Part shown: piece after piece, positions 34,054-41,755 of the stretch
Layout of the letters: the number at the start of each line of letters is the position of its first letter
Numbering within the stretch: the stretch's first letter is position 1
NCBI RefSeq assembly: GCF_004341625.1
Contig: NZ_SLZG01000006.1
Coordinates: forward strand, 303,065-367,064
From: Rhizobium sp. BK376
GTDB taxonomy: Bacteria > Pseudomonadota > Alphaproteobacteria > Rhizobiales > Rhizobiaceae
DNA: 64,000 nucleotides
Direction: 5' to 3'
Notes under the pieces: model-generated
Seen by the model: the letters and a program-made list of their open reading frames with translations, nothing else
What the model was told of the DNA's origin: nothing
The model's database searches: none
Made by a program: the position numbers and the translations under genes

Positions 34054-34668
34054 GTGCAGGCAGAACCGGTTCTTCTCATGGGGTTGATTGAAGCTTGCCG
34101 CGCAACGATTGCGGCAAACAGCGACCATCTCTGTGGGCTTGATCGCGCAATCGGAGACGGCGATCACGGAACGAACATGCGGCGTGGCTGCGAAGCGGTG
34201 AGTGCGGAGGAAGCTTCCGTCTCGATCCTGCCCTTACCCGACGCACTTGAAAAAATTGGCCTGACCCTGGTGATGAACATCGGCGGAGCAGCAGGCCCTC
34301 TCTACGGAACGTTGCTTATGGAGATGGGTCGCGAGCTTCGCGCGCTCGACAACCGACACGATTTCCCCTTGGTACTGAAGCAGGCGATCGACGCGGTAGC
34401 GCGTCGCGGTCGCTCACATGCCGGAGACAAGACCCTTCTCGATGTCCTGTATCCGGTTCAGGACGCACTCGCACACCGTTCGCCTCTGACAGATATTGCA
34501 CGTCGGGCCGAACTTTCCGCCGAACTGACTGCTGCCATGAAGGCCATGCGCGGGCGCGCCTCCTATCTCGGAGACAGGTCGATCGGCCATGTCGATCCGG
34601 GCGCTTCAAGTTGCGCGCTCTTGACGGCCGCGATCTGCCGCTACCTTGAGGAGTACCGCCCGGCATGA
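34054..34668 (+). CDS. dhaL: DhaL, ADP-binding subunit of PTS-dependent dihydroxyacetone kinase
   Basis: A 204-residue protein, the length of free-standing DhaL (about 210). In PTS-type kinases DhaL carries a tightly bound ADP that is rephosphorylated by DhaM. Its metal-binding loop reads DRAIGDGDHGTNMRRG, matching the PTS form (D-x-x-x-G-D-x-D-H-G-x-N-M) and differing from the GDGDTGST of the fused kinase just upstream. The start is the GTG at 34054, with GGAGG seven bases before it; an internal ATG at 34078 is the alternative. It overlaps dhaM by ATGA. Confidence 0.92.
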   Translation: MQAEPVLLMGLIEACRATIAANSDHLCGLDRAIGDGDHGTNMRRGCEAVSAEEASVSILPLPDALEKIGLTLVMNIGGAAGPLYGTLLMEMGRELRALDNRHDFPLVLKQAIDAVARRGRSHAGDKTLLDVLYPVQDALAHRSPLTDIARRAELSAELTAAMKAMRGRASYLGDRSIGHVDPGASSCALLTAAICRYLEEYRPA

Positions 34669-35063
34669 ATGGGAAGACGCCAAACGTTGGGATTGTGATC
34701 GTTTCCCACTCGCCGCTGGTTGCGCGTGGCACTGCGGATATGGTGCGGCAGATGGTCGGCGATAGCGTGCCGCTTGCCTGGTCCGGCGGCAACCGTCACG
34801 GCGAGCTTGGCACGGATGCTGGCGGCATTCTCAAAGCTATCGAGGAGGCCTGGTCGGAAGCGGGCGTCGCCGTCTTCGTCGATCTGGGTGGCGCTGAGAC
34901 AAATAGCGAAATGGCAATCGAGATGCTCGGTATGCCACGATCCAAGCATGTCTCGATCTGCAACGCCCCAGTCGTGGAGGGAGCCGTCATCGCGGCAGCC
35001 GAGGCCTCCGGTGGCGCATCGCTAAGCAGGGTGGTTGCAACGGCAGAGGAGCTGTCACCCTGA
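34665..35063 (+). CDS. dhaM: DhaM, EIIA(Man)-like phosphocarrier for dihydroxyacetone kinase
   Basis: A 132-residue domain of the PTS EIIA-mannose fold. It takes phosphate from HPr on a histidine and hands it to the ADP on DhaL. The phosphorylatable His15 lies in VGIVIVSHSPLVARG, matching IVSHS of E. coli DhaM. Unlike the E. coli protein it has no fused HPr and EI-like domains; these are encoded as separate genes immediately downstream. The gene is coupled to dhaL (ATGA) and to the HPr gene (TGATG). Confidence 0.93.
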   Translation: MNGKTPNVGIVIVSHSPLVARGTADMVRQMVGDSVPLAWSGGNRHGELGTDAGGILKAIEEAWSEAGVAVFVDLGGAETNSEMAIEMLGMPRSKHVSICNAPVVEGAVIAAAEASGGASLSRVVATAEELSP

Positions 35064-35407
35064 TGAGCGGCGGATTGCGTATAGGAAACCTGGAGATCGA
35101 GCAGGTGCATGGCAGCTGCCAGACGGAGGTCGAGGTCAAGCACGGCGTGGGATTGCACGCCCGGCCCTCGGTCACGTTCACCCGGCTGGCAAAATCGTTC
35201 CCCTGCACCATCGAAGTCGCGGTCAATGGCAGCGACATCTGGCTGAACGGCAAGAGCATCATCAAGATCATGGGTGCCAGAATCCGTAAGGGTTCAGTGC
35301 TCAAGATCCGCGCCGATGGAATCCTCGCCCAAGAAGCGATCCAGGCATTGAAGGAGCTCGTCGAACGCAACTTCGATGAGGAAAAGAGGCATGGCCGCAC
35401 CGCTTAG
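35063..35407 (+). CDS. HPr-like phosphocarrier protein with N-terminal extension
   Basis: A 114-residue HPr-domain protein that should pass phosphate from enzyme I to DhaM. The active-site motif GLHARPS contains His32, and the regulatory-serine region KSIIKIMGA contains Ser65, at the usual distance from the histidine. Typical HPr is about 88 residues; this protein has roughly 20 extra N-terminal residues (MSGGLRIGNLEIEQVHG), unless translation begins later. Its end overlaps the enzyme I gene by 17 bases. It appears dedicated to this kinase rather than general sugar PTS. Confidence 0.9.
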   Translation: MSGGLRIGNLEIEQVHGSCQTEVEVKHGVGLHARPSVTFTRLAKSFPCTIEVAVNGSDIWLNGKSIIKIMGARIRKGSVLKIRADGILAQEAIQALKELVERNFDEEKRHGRTA

Positions 35408-36971
35408 ATTGAAAGCCACGAGCGCATCGCCCGGCGTCGCAACCGGGCCAGCCTTTATAGCCGAGCCGCTGGCCGCCGCCGCGTCCCCGCCATCAAGCCT
35501 TTCCGGGCATACTGAGCTCAGCGACGCGATCAAGACGGCCATCCGCGAGCTGCAGAACCTTGCGACCGGAGCAGACCCAGAGAGCAGCGATATCGTCGAG
35601 TTTCAGATCGAAGTGCTCCAGGATCCGACGTTAACTGACATGGCCGGCGCACGGATCGATGCAGGCGAAAACATCGCGTTCGCATGGGTCGGGACACTCG
35701 ACGGATATATCCGCGAGCTGGAATGCTCGGAAGAGGATCAGATGCGGGCGCGCGCCGTCGACATTCTCGACATCAAGAATCGCGTCCTGGCGGTCCTCAC
35801 GGGAACGCCGCTCGACGACTTTCCGGCCGGATCCATCTATGTCGGAAAGGACATGGAACCCAGCCGCTTCCTCGCACATGACTGGTCCGCAGGTGGCGGT
35901 ATCGCTCTTTATGCCGGCAGCGCCGTCGGCCATGTCGCCCTGCTTGCCAAATCCCGGTCTATCCCAATGGTCATCGGCGCAGGCCAGTTCGCAACAGAGA
36001 GGGGGCAGCATATCGGGGTTGATGGCGATTCAGGCACCGTCATCCTTCAAACGAGTAAGGGGAACGCCACGCCAGCCCAATTCGACCATCCGGCGACAAG
36101 CAGCGCGCCGGCGCCCGACAACGGAAATCTGCGCGCGGCCGACGGTTCGCAAATATTGTTGTCCATCAACGTCAACGCCCCGGATGAAGTCGATTCGATC
36201 ATCGTCACGACAACCGCGGGCATCGGGTTGATGCGCTCGGAATTTGCTGTGACATCACTTGGCGATGCCGCAAACGAGGAAAAGCAGTTTGCGATCTACC
36301 GCCGGCTCCTGGATTGGGCGGATGGCCGGGCGGTAACAGTCCGCATGTTGGATATTGGCGGCGACAAACCGCTCGCAGGGCTTGCCGAGGCTTCCTCCTT
36401 GCGCGGCATCCGCCTTCTCCTTGCCCGGCCGGAGATTGCCCGCATTCAGGCCCGCGCGCTGTTGCGCGCAGCCATCTTCGGCAATCTCCGCATCATGCTG
36501 CCGATGGTGACCTTTCCATCCGACGTCGATGACATGCGGAGGATCTATCGCGAGGAATCCAGCGAGCTCGCGCGCCGGGGCGTGCCGCACCGCATCCCAC
36601 CGATCGGAATGATGGTAGAGATTCCGGCGGCAGCGCTCATGCTCGACCATTTCGAAAGCGCAGACTTCTTTTCGTTCGGTACGAACGACCTTGCGCAATA
36701 CCTTGTAGCCTCGGCACGCGAAGGTGCCGACTTTGCTCTCTACCAAGTCCGCGCAGTACCCGCCGTGTTGCGTCTTTTGTCACAGGCCGTGAAGCTTGCC
36801 GGCAGCAAGCCGCTCAGCATCTGCGGCGACATGGCCAGCGATCCATCCCGAACCGCAGACCTTCTTGCCGCCGGCATACGTCATTTTTCCGTGGCGCCAG
36901 CTCGACTTCCCGCGATAAGATCGGCAATCGTCGGTCTGAACGCCGATGGGACAAAGGCAGCCGGAGAATAA
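35391..36971 (+). CDS. PTS enzyme I-like phosphoenolpyruvate-protein phosphotransferase
   Basis: A 526-residue enzyme I (E. coli PtsI is 575) that takes phosphate from PEP and gives it to HPr. The phosphorylatable His181 lies in GSAVGHVALLAKS; the usual Thr-Ser before the histidine (GGRTSH) is replaced by Val-Gly. The PEP-binding C-terminal barrel has GLMRSEF, RMLDIGGDKPL, MLPMVTFPSDVD, FFSFGTNDLAQYLVA and SICGDMASD with the conserved Cys478. Start ATG at 35391 follows GAGGAAAAGAGGC. It completes a full EI-HPr-DhaM-DhaL relay in one operon. Confidence 0.93.
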   Translation: MAAPLRLKATSASPGVATGPAFIAEPLAAAASPPSSLSGHTELSDAIKTAIRELQNLATGADPESSDIVEFQIEVLQDPTLTDMAGARIDAGENIAFAWVGTLDGYIRELECSEEDQMRARAVDILDIKNRVLAVLTGTPLDDFPAGSIYVGKDMEPSRFLAHDWSAGGGIALYAGSAVGHVALLAKSRSIPMVIGAGQFATERGQHIGVDGDSGTVILQTSKGNATPAQFDHPATSSAPAPDNGNLRAADGSQILLSINVNAPDEVDSIIVTTTAGIGLMRSEFAVTSLGDAANEEKQFAIYRRLLDWADGRAVTVRMLDIGGDKPLAGLAEASSLRGIRLLLARPEIARIQARALLRAAIFGNLRIMLPMVTFPSDVDDMRRIYREESSELARRGVPHRIPPIGMMVEIPAAALMLDHFESADFFSFGTNDLAQYLVASAREGADFALYQVRAVPAVLRLLSQAVKLAGSKPLSICGDMASDPSRTADLLAAGIRHFSVAPARLPAIRSAIVGLNADGTKAAGE

Positions 36972-36972
36972 G

Positions 36973-37383
36973 ATGGCGCGCGAAGACACCGAAGACGCCA
37001 TTATCGCCTACAAGTCCATTCTGGCGCAGATCATCGACAACAGACCTTCCGGAACACGGCAGCGGCTGGCCACGGAACTGGGCAAACATCGCAGCTTTGT
37101 CACGCAGATAACGAGCCCGACCTACGCGACACCGCTTCCTGCCCGGCATCTCGCGACGATCTTCCGCGTGTGCCATTTCAGCGGCGCCGAACAGGAGCGC
37201 TTTCTGGACGCCTACGAGGCCGCCCATCCCGGCAAACTGCCGGAGCTTGGCACCGCAGAAAAACTGCGGCACCTTTCGCTGATGGTTCCTGATTTCGGCG
37301 ACGAACGACGCAACCGGCTGCTGGAGGAAGCAATCACGGATCTTGTGCTGAAGATTGCAGCACTTTCCGGACCGCTGGAGTGA
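36973..37383 (+). CDS. Small protein with possible helix-turn-helix, within the dha operon
   Basis: A 136-residue, charged, soluble protein that I cannot assign to a named family. The stretch SGTRQRLATELGKHRSFVTQ (about residues 24-43) looks like a helix-turn-helix in an XRE-like setting, and the C-terminal half is predicted mostly helical. It has a good ribosome-binding site (GGAGAATAAG) right after the enzyme I stop and precedes the second dhaK by 59 bases. It could be an operon regulator or a protein partner of the kinase; function is not established. Confidence 0.7.
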   Translation: MAREDTEDAIIAYKSILAQIIDNRPSGTRQRLATELGKHRSFVTQITSPTYATPLPARHLATIFRVCHFSGAEQERFLDAYEAAHPGKLPELGTAEKLRHLSLMVPDFGDERRNRLLEEAITDLVLKIAALSGPLE

Positions 37384-37442
37384 ACAGGGCATTGCGCTTG
37401 GCGCGCCAAGACTGAGATGATCATCGCCTTGGGAGGGGCTTG

Positions 37443-38435
37443 ATGAAGAAATTCATGAACACAGCGGAGACCATGGTCGCGGAAAGCGTTGAAGGCTTCG
37501 TGCGCGCCCATGAGGAATTCGTTGCGTTCGGCGTCGATCGCAAATGCATACGCCGTCGCCACTTGGTTCCCGGCAAGGTCGCGATCATCTCCGGCGGCGG
37601 CGCAGGTCACGAGCCGATGCACATTGGCTTCGTCGGACGCGGCATGCTGGATGCTGCCTGCGTCGGGCATATTTTCACAAGTCCAACGCCGAGCCAGATC
37701 ATTAGCGCGATAGAGGAGACAGACACGGGCGCCGGATGCCTGCTGGTCGTGAAGAACTACGATGGCGACGTGATGAACTTCGAGATGGCGGCAGAGATGG
37801 CAGCCGGTCGGCACAGCGTTGAAATGGTTCTCACCTGCGACGACGTCGAAACGGTCAGAGCCAGCGACGGTCGCGGTCGGCGCGGCGTTGCCGGCACGCT
37901 TATCACTGAAAGGCTTCTCGGCGCTGCGGCCGAGCGGGGCGCGCCGCTCGCAGAGCTGAAGGCCATCGGCGACAGCCTCTCGCCACGCATCCGGTCGATG
38001 GGCGTCGCGCTGACGGGCGTGGCGGTGCCGCACACACAGCGCACGACATTCGCACTCGGATCAAACGAGATAGAAATGGGTGTCGGCATTCACGGGGAGC
38101 CGGGGCATTCAAGAGAGCCCTTCGCCAGCGCTGACACGATCGTCAGATATCTGAGCGAAGCGATCGTCAACGACATCAGCCAAGCGACAGACAAGGCATT
38201 GCTCTTCGTCAACGGGCTCGGCGGCACGCCGCCGGCCGAGCTGTATCTTGCCTACAATACCGCTCATCGCATTCTGGCGGAGCACGGCCTCCATATCGAG
38301 CGCTCGCTTGTTGGTACCTATGCTACCTCGCTCGACATGCAAGGCCTTTCCGTCACGCTCGCTTTCCTCAATGACGAGGAGTTCTCCCTGTGGGATTCGC
38401 CTATCGCAACCGCTGCGTTGCGGTGGGGATGCTAA
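37443..38435 (+). CDS. dhaK: DhaK, free-standing dihydroxyacetone-binding kinase subunit (PTS-type)
   Basis: A 330-residue DhaK without a DhaL domain. Substrate-site motifs are complete: SGGGAGHEPMHIGFVG, VKNYDGDVMNFE and GVGIHGEPG with the covalent-binding His217. It is the natural partner of the free DhaL/DhaM encoded upstream, giving a PEP-dependent kinase. The start is the ATG at 37443 behind GGGAGGGGCTTG. The C-terminus (LNDEEFSLWDSP...) matches the usual DhaK end, so it is full length. It is the last gene of the operon, separated by 62 bases from a convergent gene. Confidence 0.93.
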   Translation: MKKFMNTAETMVAESVEGFVRAHEEFVAFGVDRKCIRRRHLVPGKVAIISGGGAGHEPMHIGFVGRGMLDAACVGHIFTSPTPSQIISAIEETDTGAGCLLVVKNYDGDVMNFEMAAEMAAGRHSVEMVLTCDDVETVRASDGRGRRGVAGTLITERLLGAAAERGAPLAELKAIGDSLSPRIRSMGVALTGVAVPHTQRTTFALGSNEIEMGVGIHGEPGHSREPFASADTIVRYLSEAIVNDISQATDKALLFVNGLGGTPPAELYLAYNTAHRILAEHGLHIERSLVGTYATSLDMQGLSVTLAFLNDEEFSLWDSPIATAALRWGC

Positions 38436-38497
38436 GTACGAGTTGGTCGGTGATGTCGACGACTTCCCGTTCGGTCGGCTGATATCACCGCGAGACT

Positions 38498-39109
38498 CTA
38501 AAGCTGGGGCGTCATCATCTCAAAGCGATCACGGATCGTGCAACAGGTATCGCCGCCGAGGCGCGCTATGGCATCGACTCCGGCCGGATCGACGCGCAGC
38601 CGCTCAGGATCGACGACGCCATCGCGATAGTGCGCGTAGATGATTTCGCCCAAAATGATCTGCCGGGATTTCCCGAGTTCCAGGGTGACGTGACGCCTGC
38701 ATTCGAAGGCTGCGGGTGCTTCCGCAATCCATGGCGAGACCACCTTGGTGCCGGGCATCGCCGTCAATCCTGCCTCCTTCAATTCGTCGACGTCGCGCGG
38801 ATATTTCGACCCGCAAACATGCATTGCCTCGGCGATGGAAAACGACACGATGTTGACGGTGAAAACTTCCGTCATGCGGATGTTATGACCCGTATCCTTA
38901 AAAGACATATCCGGATGATTTTCAACGCCGAGCGCCAGGATCGGGGGATCCGCGGAGAGACAGTTGAAGAAGGAAAAGGGCGCGGCGTTGATACGGCCGT
39001 TCTCGTCCACCGTCGTCACCAATGCGATGGGCCGAGGAATAATCGTGCCGATCATCAGCTTGTAACGTTCACGCTCACTGAGTGCCTCAAAATCGAAGGA
39101 GACCGTCAT
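38498..39109 (-). CDS. Flavin reductase-like (FMN-binding split barrel) protein
   Basis: A 203-residue protein of the DIM6/NTAB flavin-reductase fold. Marks are IIPRPIALVTTVDENGRINAAP (the first part of the FMN-binding region, about residues 23-44), FSFFNCLSADPPILALGV and the later NIVSFSIAEAM and HVTLELGKSRQIILGEI. Relatives bind FMN and act as flavin reductases or as ester/amide hydrolase-associated proteins. It is the last gene of the PotABCD-like operon, one base after the racemase gene. Whether it provides reduced flavin for another enzyme, for example the monooxygenases at 17.5-20 kb, is speculation. Confidence 0.85.
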   Translation of the reverse strand: MTVSFDFEALSERERYKLMIGTIIPRPIALVTTVDENGRINAAPFSFFNCLSADPPILALGVENHPDMSFKDTGHNIRMTEVFTVNIVSFSIAEAMHVCGSKYPRDVDELKEAGLTAMPGTKVVSPWIAEAPAAFECRRHVTLELGKSRQIILGEIIYAHYRDGVVDPERLRVDPAGVDAIARLGGDTCCTIRDRFEMMTPQL

Positions 39110-39110
39110 C

Positions 39111-39854
39111 CTAGCGCACCACTGGCGAAGGCGCGAAACTGCTCATCGCGCCAAGGAAGGGTTTGTGAAGAGGCGAAGCATATGAGCCACGTTTGCTGGT
39201 CGAGAGCCCAAGCGATACCAAGGCTTCAGCCTGCTTGACGGCGGCGGCTACGCCATCGACAACAGGCACGCCGTAGATCGCCTGCAGATCACGAGCAAGA
39301 TCGGTCATGCCGGCACAGCCAAGCACGATTGCCTCAGCGCCATCTTCCGACAATGCCCGTTCGATCTCGGAACGAAGCTTGCCGATGGCACCCGATGCGG
39401 GATTTTCAAGCTCTAGAACAGGGATATCCGACGCGCGAACCTTCGCTCGTCCACCCATGCCATAGCGGTGTAGGAGATTGTCGATCAATACACGCGAGCG
39501 CTCCAGCGTCGTCACCACGGTAAACCGTTGAGCGAGAAAACCAGCCGTCGCGACGGCGGATTCGCAGAGGCCGAGTACCGGGACATCGCTGAAACTACGC
39601 GCCGCCTCTAGGCCAGTGTCGTCGAAGCAAGCAACAACGGCGGCATCGTAGCCCTCGGCCTGCCGCAACTTGAGTTCATTGAGGAGACCTGGGACGGCAA
39701 GCGCGCCGTCATAATGTCCCTCGATCGAGGCCGGGCCCATGCGGGATGTCGCGGCGGTGATTTCGGTTCCGGCGGCCGCCACCGAGCGGGCGGCGATGGC
39801 CGCCTTTTCCGTCATGGAGACCGTGGTATTGGGATTAACGATGAGAATGCGCAT
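39111..39854 (-). CDS. Aspartate/glutamate/hydantoin racemase-family protein
   Basis: A 247-residue cofactor-independent racemase of the Asp/Glu/hydantoin superfamily. The two catalytic cysteines are visible as Cys76 (AVVACFDDTG) and Cys180 (AIVLGCAGMTD), close to the Cys76/Cys181 pair of rhizobial hydantoin racemase. It begins MRILIVNPNTT, as hydantoin racemases do. It lies five bases after the second permease gene, so it is co-transcribed with the importer, suggesting that a chiral hydantoin, amino acid or similar compound is imported and isomerised. No hydantoinase or carbamoylase gene is in the window. Confidence 0.9.
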   Translation of the reverse strand: MRILIVNPNTTVSMTEKAAIAARSVAAAGTEITAATSRMGPASIEGHYDGALAVPGLLNELKLRQAEGYDAAVVACFDDTGLEAARSFSDVPVLGLCESAVATAGFLAQRFTVVTTLERSRVLIDNLLHRYGMGGRAKVRASDIPVLELENPASGAIGKLRSEIERALSEDGAEAIVLGCAGMTDLARDLQAIYGVPVVDGVAAAVKQAEALVSLGLSTSKRGSYASPLHKPFLGAMSSFAPSPVVR

Positions 39855-39859
39855 GAAGA

Positions 39860-40681
39860 TCAGACTGTCTTTGACTGCCGGCCGCGCAGCATCGTCATGA
39901 TGCCGAGAGCGACGAGGATGATGGTGAAGGAGAAGAGCGTCGTCACGGTGCCGAGGGCATAAAGCACCGGTGTCGTGACATTGGTCGTCATGCCGTAGAT
40001 TTCGAGCGGCAGCGTGTTGAAGGTGCCTGACGTCATCAGCGTGCGAGCAAATTCGTCGTAGGACAGCGTGAAGCCGAAGAGACCGACGCCGATCAGGCTC
40101 GGAGCGATCATCGGCAGCACGACATAGCGGAAGGTCTGCCAGGGCGTCGCACCGAGATCGCGCGCTGCCTCCTCATAGGCTGGAGAGAAGCGGTTGAAGA
40201 CCGCGAACATAATCAGCACGCCGAAGGGCAACGTCCAGGTCAGATGCGCGCCGAAGGCCGAGGAATACCAGGCGGGCGCCAGACCGCTCTGCTGGAAGAC
40301 GACGCCGATGCCGAGCGAGACGATGATCGACGGCACGACGAGGCTTGCAACCGTCGCGTAGAACAGCACCGAGGAGCCGCGAAAGCGGCGGCGGAAGGCC
40401 AAACCCGCGAGAAGCGACACGACGACAGTCACCACCATGACCATCAGGCCGAGGATCAGCGAGCGCTGGAAAGAGGCTCCAAAATCACCGACCGCCTGCT
40501 TTTGGAAGAGGTTGACGAACCAGTGCAGCGACACCCCATTGAGCGGGAAGGTCAGGCCGCCGTCCGGCCCCTGGAAGGAAAGGATCAAGATCGCCGACAG
40601 CGGCCCGTAGAGGAAGAGAACGAAGACGACGAAAAAGACCGCCAGCACATAGAATTCGAGGGTGCGCTTTTCGTGGTTCAT
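39860..40681 (-). CDS. ABC transporter permease, PotC/spermidine type
   Basis: A 273-residue inner-membrane permease with six helices, starting in FYVLAVFFVVFVLFLYGPL. The polyamine-type hallmarks are SGTFNTLPLEIYGM near residue 225 and the EAA loop YEEAARDLGATPWQTFRYVV. Start ATG at 40681, with AAGGAGCTTTGAG before it and one base after the PotB-like stop. The family also transports putrescine, iron and various organic anions, so the substrate is not fixed by homology. Confidence 0.92.
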   Translation of the reverse strand: MNHEKRTLEFYVLAVFFVVFVLFLYGPLSAILILSFQGPDGGLTFPLNGVSLHWFVNLFQKQAVGDFGASFQRSLILGLMVMVVTVVVSLLAGLAFRRRFRGSSVLFYATVASLVVPSIIVSLGIGVVFQQSGLAPAWYSSAFGAHLTWTLPFGVLIMFAVFNRFSPAYEEAARDLGATPWQTFRYVVLPMIAPSLIGVGLFGFTLSYDEFARTLMTSGTFNTLPLEIYGMTTNVTTPVLYALGTVTTLFSFTIILVALGIMTMLRGRQSKTV

Positions 40682-40682
40682 C

Positions 40683-41594
40683 TCAAAGCTCCTTGCGGAT
40701 GTCGACGACGCGCAGGATGGCAGCAACCATCAAGAGCACGACGACCAGCAGAACCACTGCATTGGCGGCCGCGGCCGGATATTGCAGCAGCGACATCTGG
40801 TTCTTCATCATCAACGCCACCGAGGCGCTCTGGCCCCCGGACATGACTTGGACGGTGGAAAAATCCGCCATAACCAGCGTCAGCACGAAGATCGAGCCGA
40901 TCGCGATGCCGGGCTTTGCCAGCGGGATCACCACGTTCCAGAGCACCTGCCAGCCGCTGGCGCCTGCGTCCCGCGCGGCCTCGAACAGCGAACGGTCGAT
41001 GCGCATCAGCGTGTTGAAGATCGGCGTCACCATGAAGAGCGTATAAAGATGCACCATGGCGAGCACGACGGCGAAATCGGAATAGAGCAGCCACTCGATC
41101 GGCTGCGGCACGATGCCTGATGAAACCAGCGCCGAATTGACGAGGCCGTTGCGGCCGAGTACCGGGATCCAGGAGATCATGCGAATGATGTTCGACGTCA
41201 TGAAGGGCACGGTGCAGACGAGAAACAGGATCATCTGCGTCGAGGTGCGCCGGACATGGAAGGCCAGGAAGTAGGCGACCCAGAAGCCGATGAAGAGGGT
41301 TAGCGCCCAGACGATGGCGGCGAATTTCAGCGTGTTCAGATAGGTCTTCCACGTCACCCAGGACCCCAGCGTGTCCGTGTAATTCATGGAGAGGAAAGCC
41401 GGATAGATGCCGGCGAAGTCATAGTCCCAGAAGCTGACGACCGCGATCATCAGGATCGGCAGGATGAAGAAGAAGCCGAGGATTACGATCAGCGGCATCG
41501 CCTGCAGATAGGAAATCGCCCATGGCGCGAGACGGAACGGGCGGCTGCGCGCCGCCGCCGCCGATACGGTCTGCTCTGAAGCGATCGTGGCCAT
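40683..41594 (-). CDS. ABC transporter permease, PotB/spermidine type
   Basis: A 303-residue inner-membrane permease whose N-terminal 25 residues are cytoplasmic, with the first helix at AMPLIVILGFFFILPILMIA. The EAA loop reads LFEAARDAGASGWQVLWNVV. The start codon at 41594 follows AAAGGATCAGAAC. A palindromic repeat element separates it from the binding-protein gene upstream, so transcript processing or attenuation could set different levels of receptor and channel. Confidence 0.92.
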   Translation of the reverse strand: MATIASEQTVSAAAARSRPFRLAPWAISYLQAMPLIVILGFFFILPILMIAVVSFWDYDFAGIYPAFLSMNYTDTLGSWVTWKTYLNTLKFAAIVWALTLFIGFWVAYFLAFHVRRTSTQMILFLVCTVPFMTSNIIRMISWIPVLGRNGLVNSALVSSGIVPQPIEWLLYSDFAVVLAMVHLYTLFMVTPIFNTLMRIDRSLFEAARDAGASGWQVLWNVVIPLAKPGIAIGSIFVLTLVMADFSTVQVMSGGQSASVALMMKNQMSLLQYPAAAANAVVLLVVVLLMVAAILRVVDIRKEL

Positions 41595-41643
41595 GTTCTG
41601 ATCCTTTCATTCTCTCGGGATGCGAGGAGGGATCGGTTAAGAC

Positions 41644-41731
41644 CCCTCCCCAGCCCTCCCCACAAGGGGAGGGAGTTTTCTTGCCGCTCCACCTCTTGAC
41701 CACTCCCGCTTGTGGGGAGGGCTGGCGAGGG
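41644..41731. repeat. Palindromic intergenic repeat element
   Basis: Arms at 41644-41666 and 41709-41731 are reverse complements at 22 of 23 positions. Their core is CTTGTGGGGAGGGCTGG on the right arm. A further CCGCT/AGCGG pair lies inside and beyond. GC-rich elements with this core are typical of rhizobial and related alphaproteobacterial intergenic repeats. Here it sits inside an operon, between the binding-protein and permease genes, and could form a strong RNA hairpin. Confidence 0.8.
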
Positions 41732-41755
41732 GAAAGCGGCAAGCGCTGACCTGCC

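Noticed and set aside
34028..34087. ATG overlapping the fused kinase stop (ATGA) as a possible dhaL start
   Set aside because: It is in the wrong frame and reaches a stop after 19 codons; the GTG at 34054 with GGAGG is the real start.
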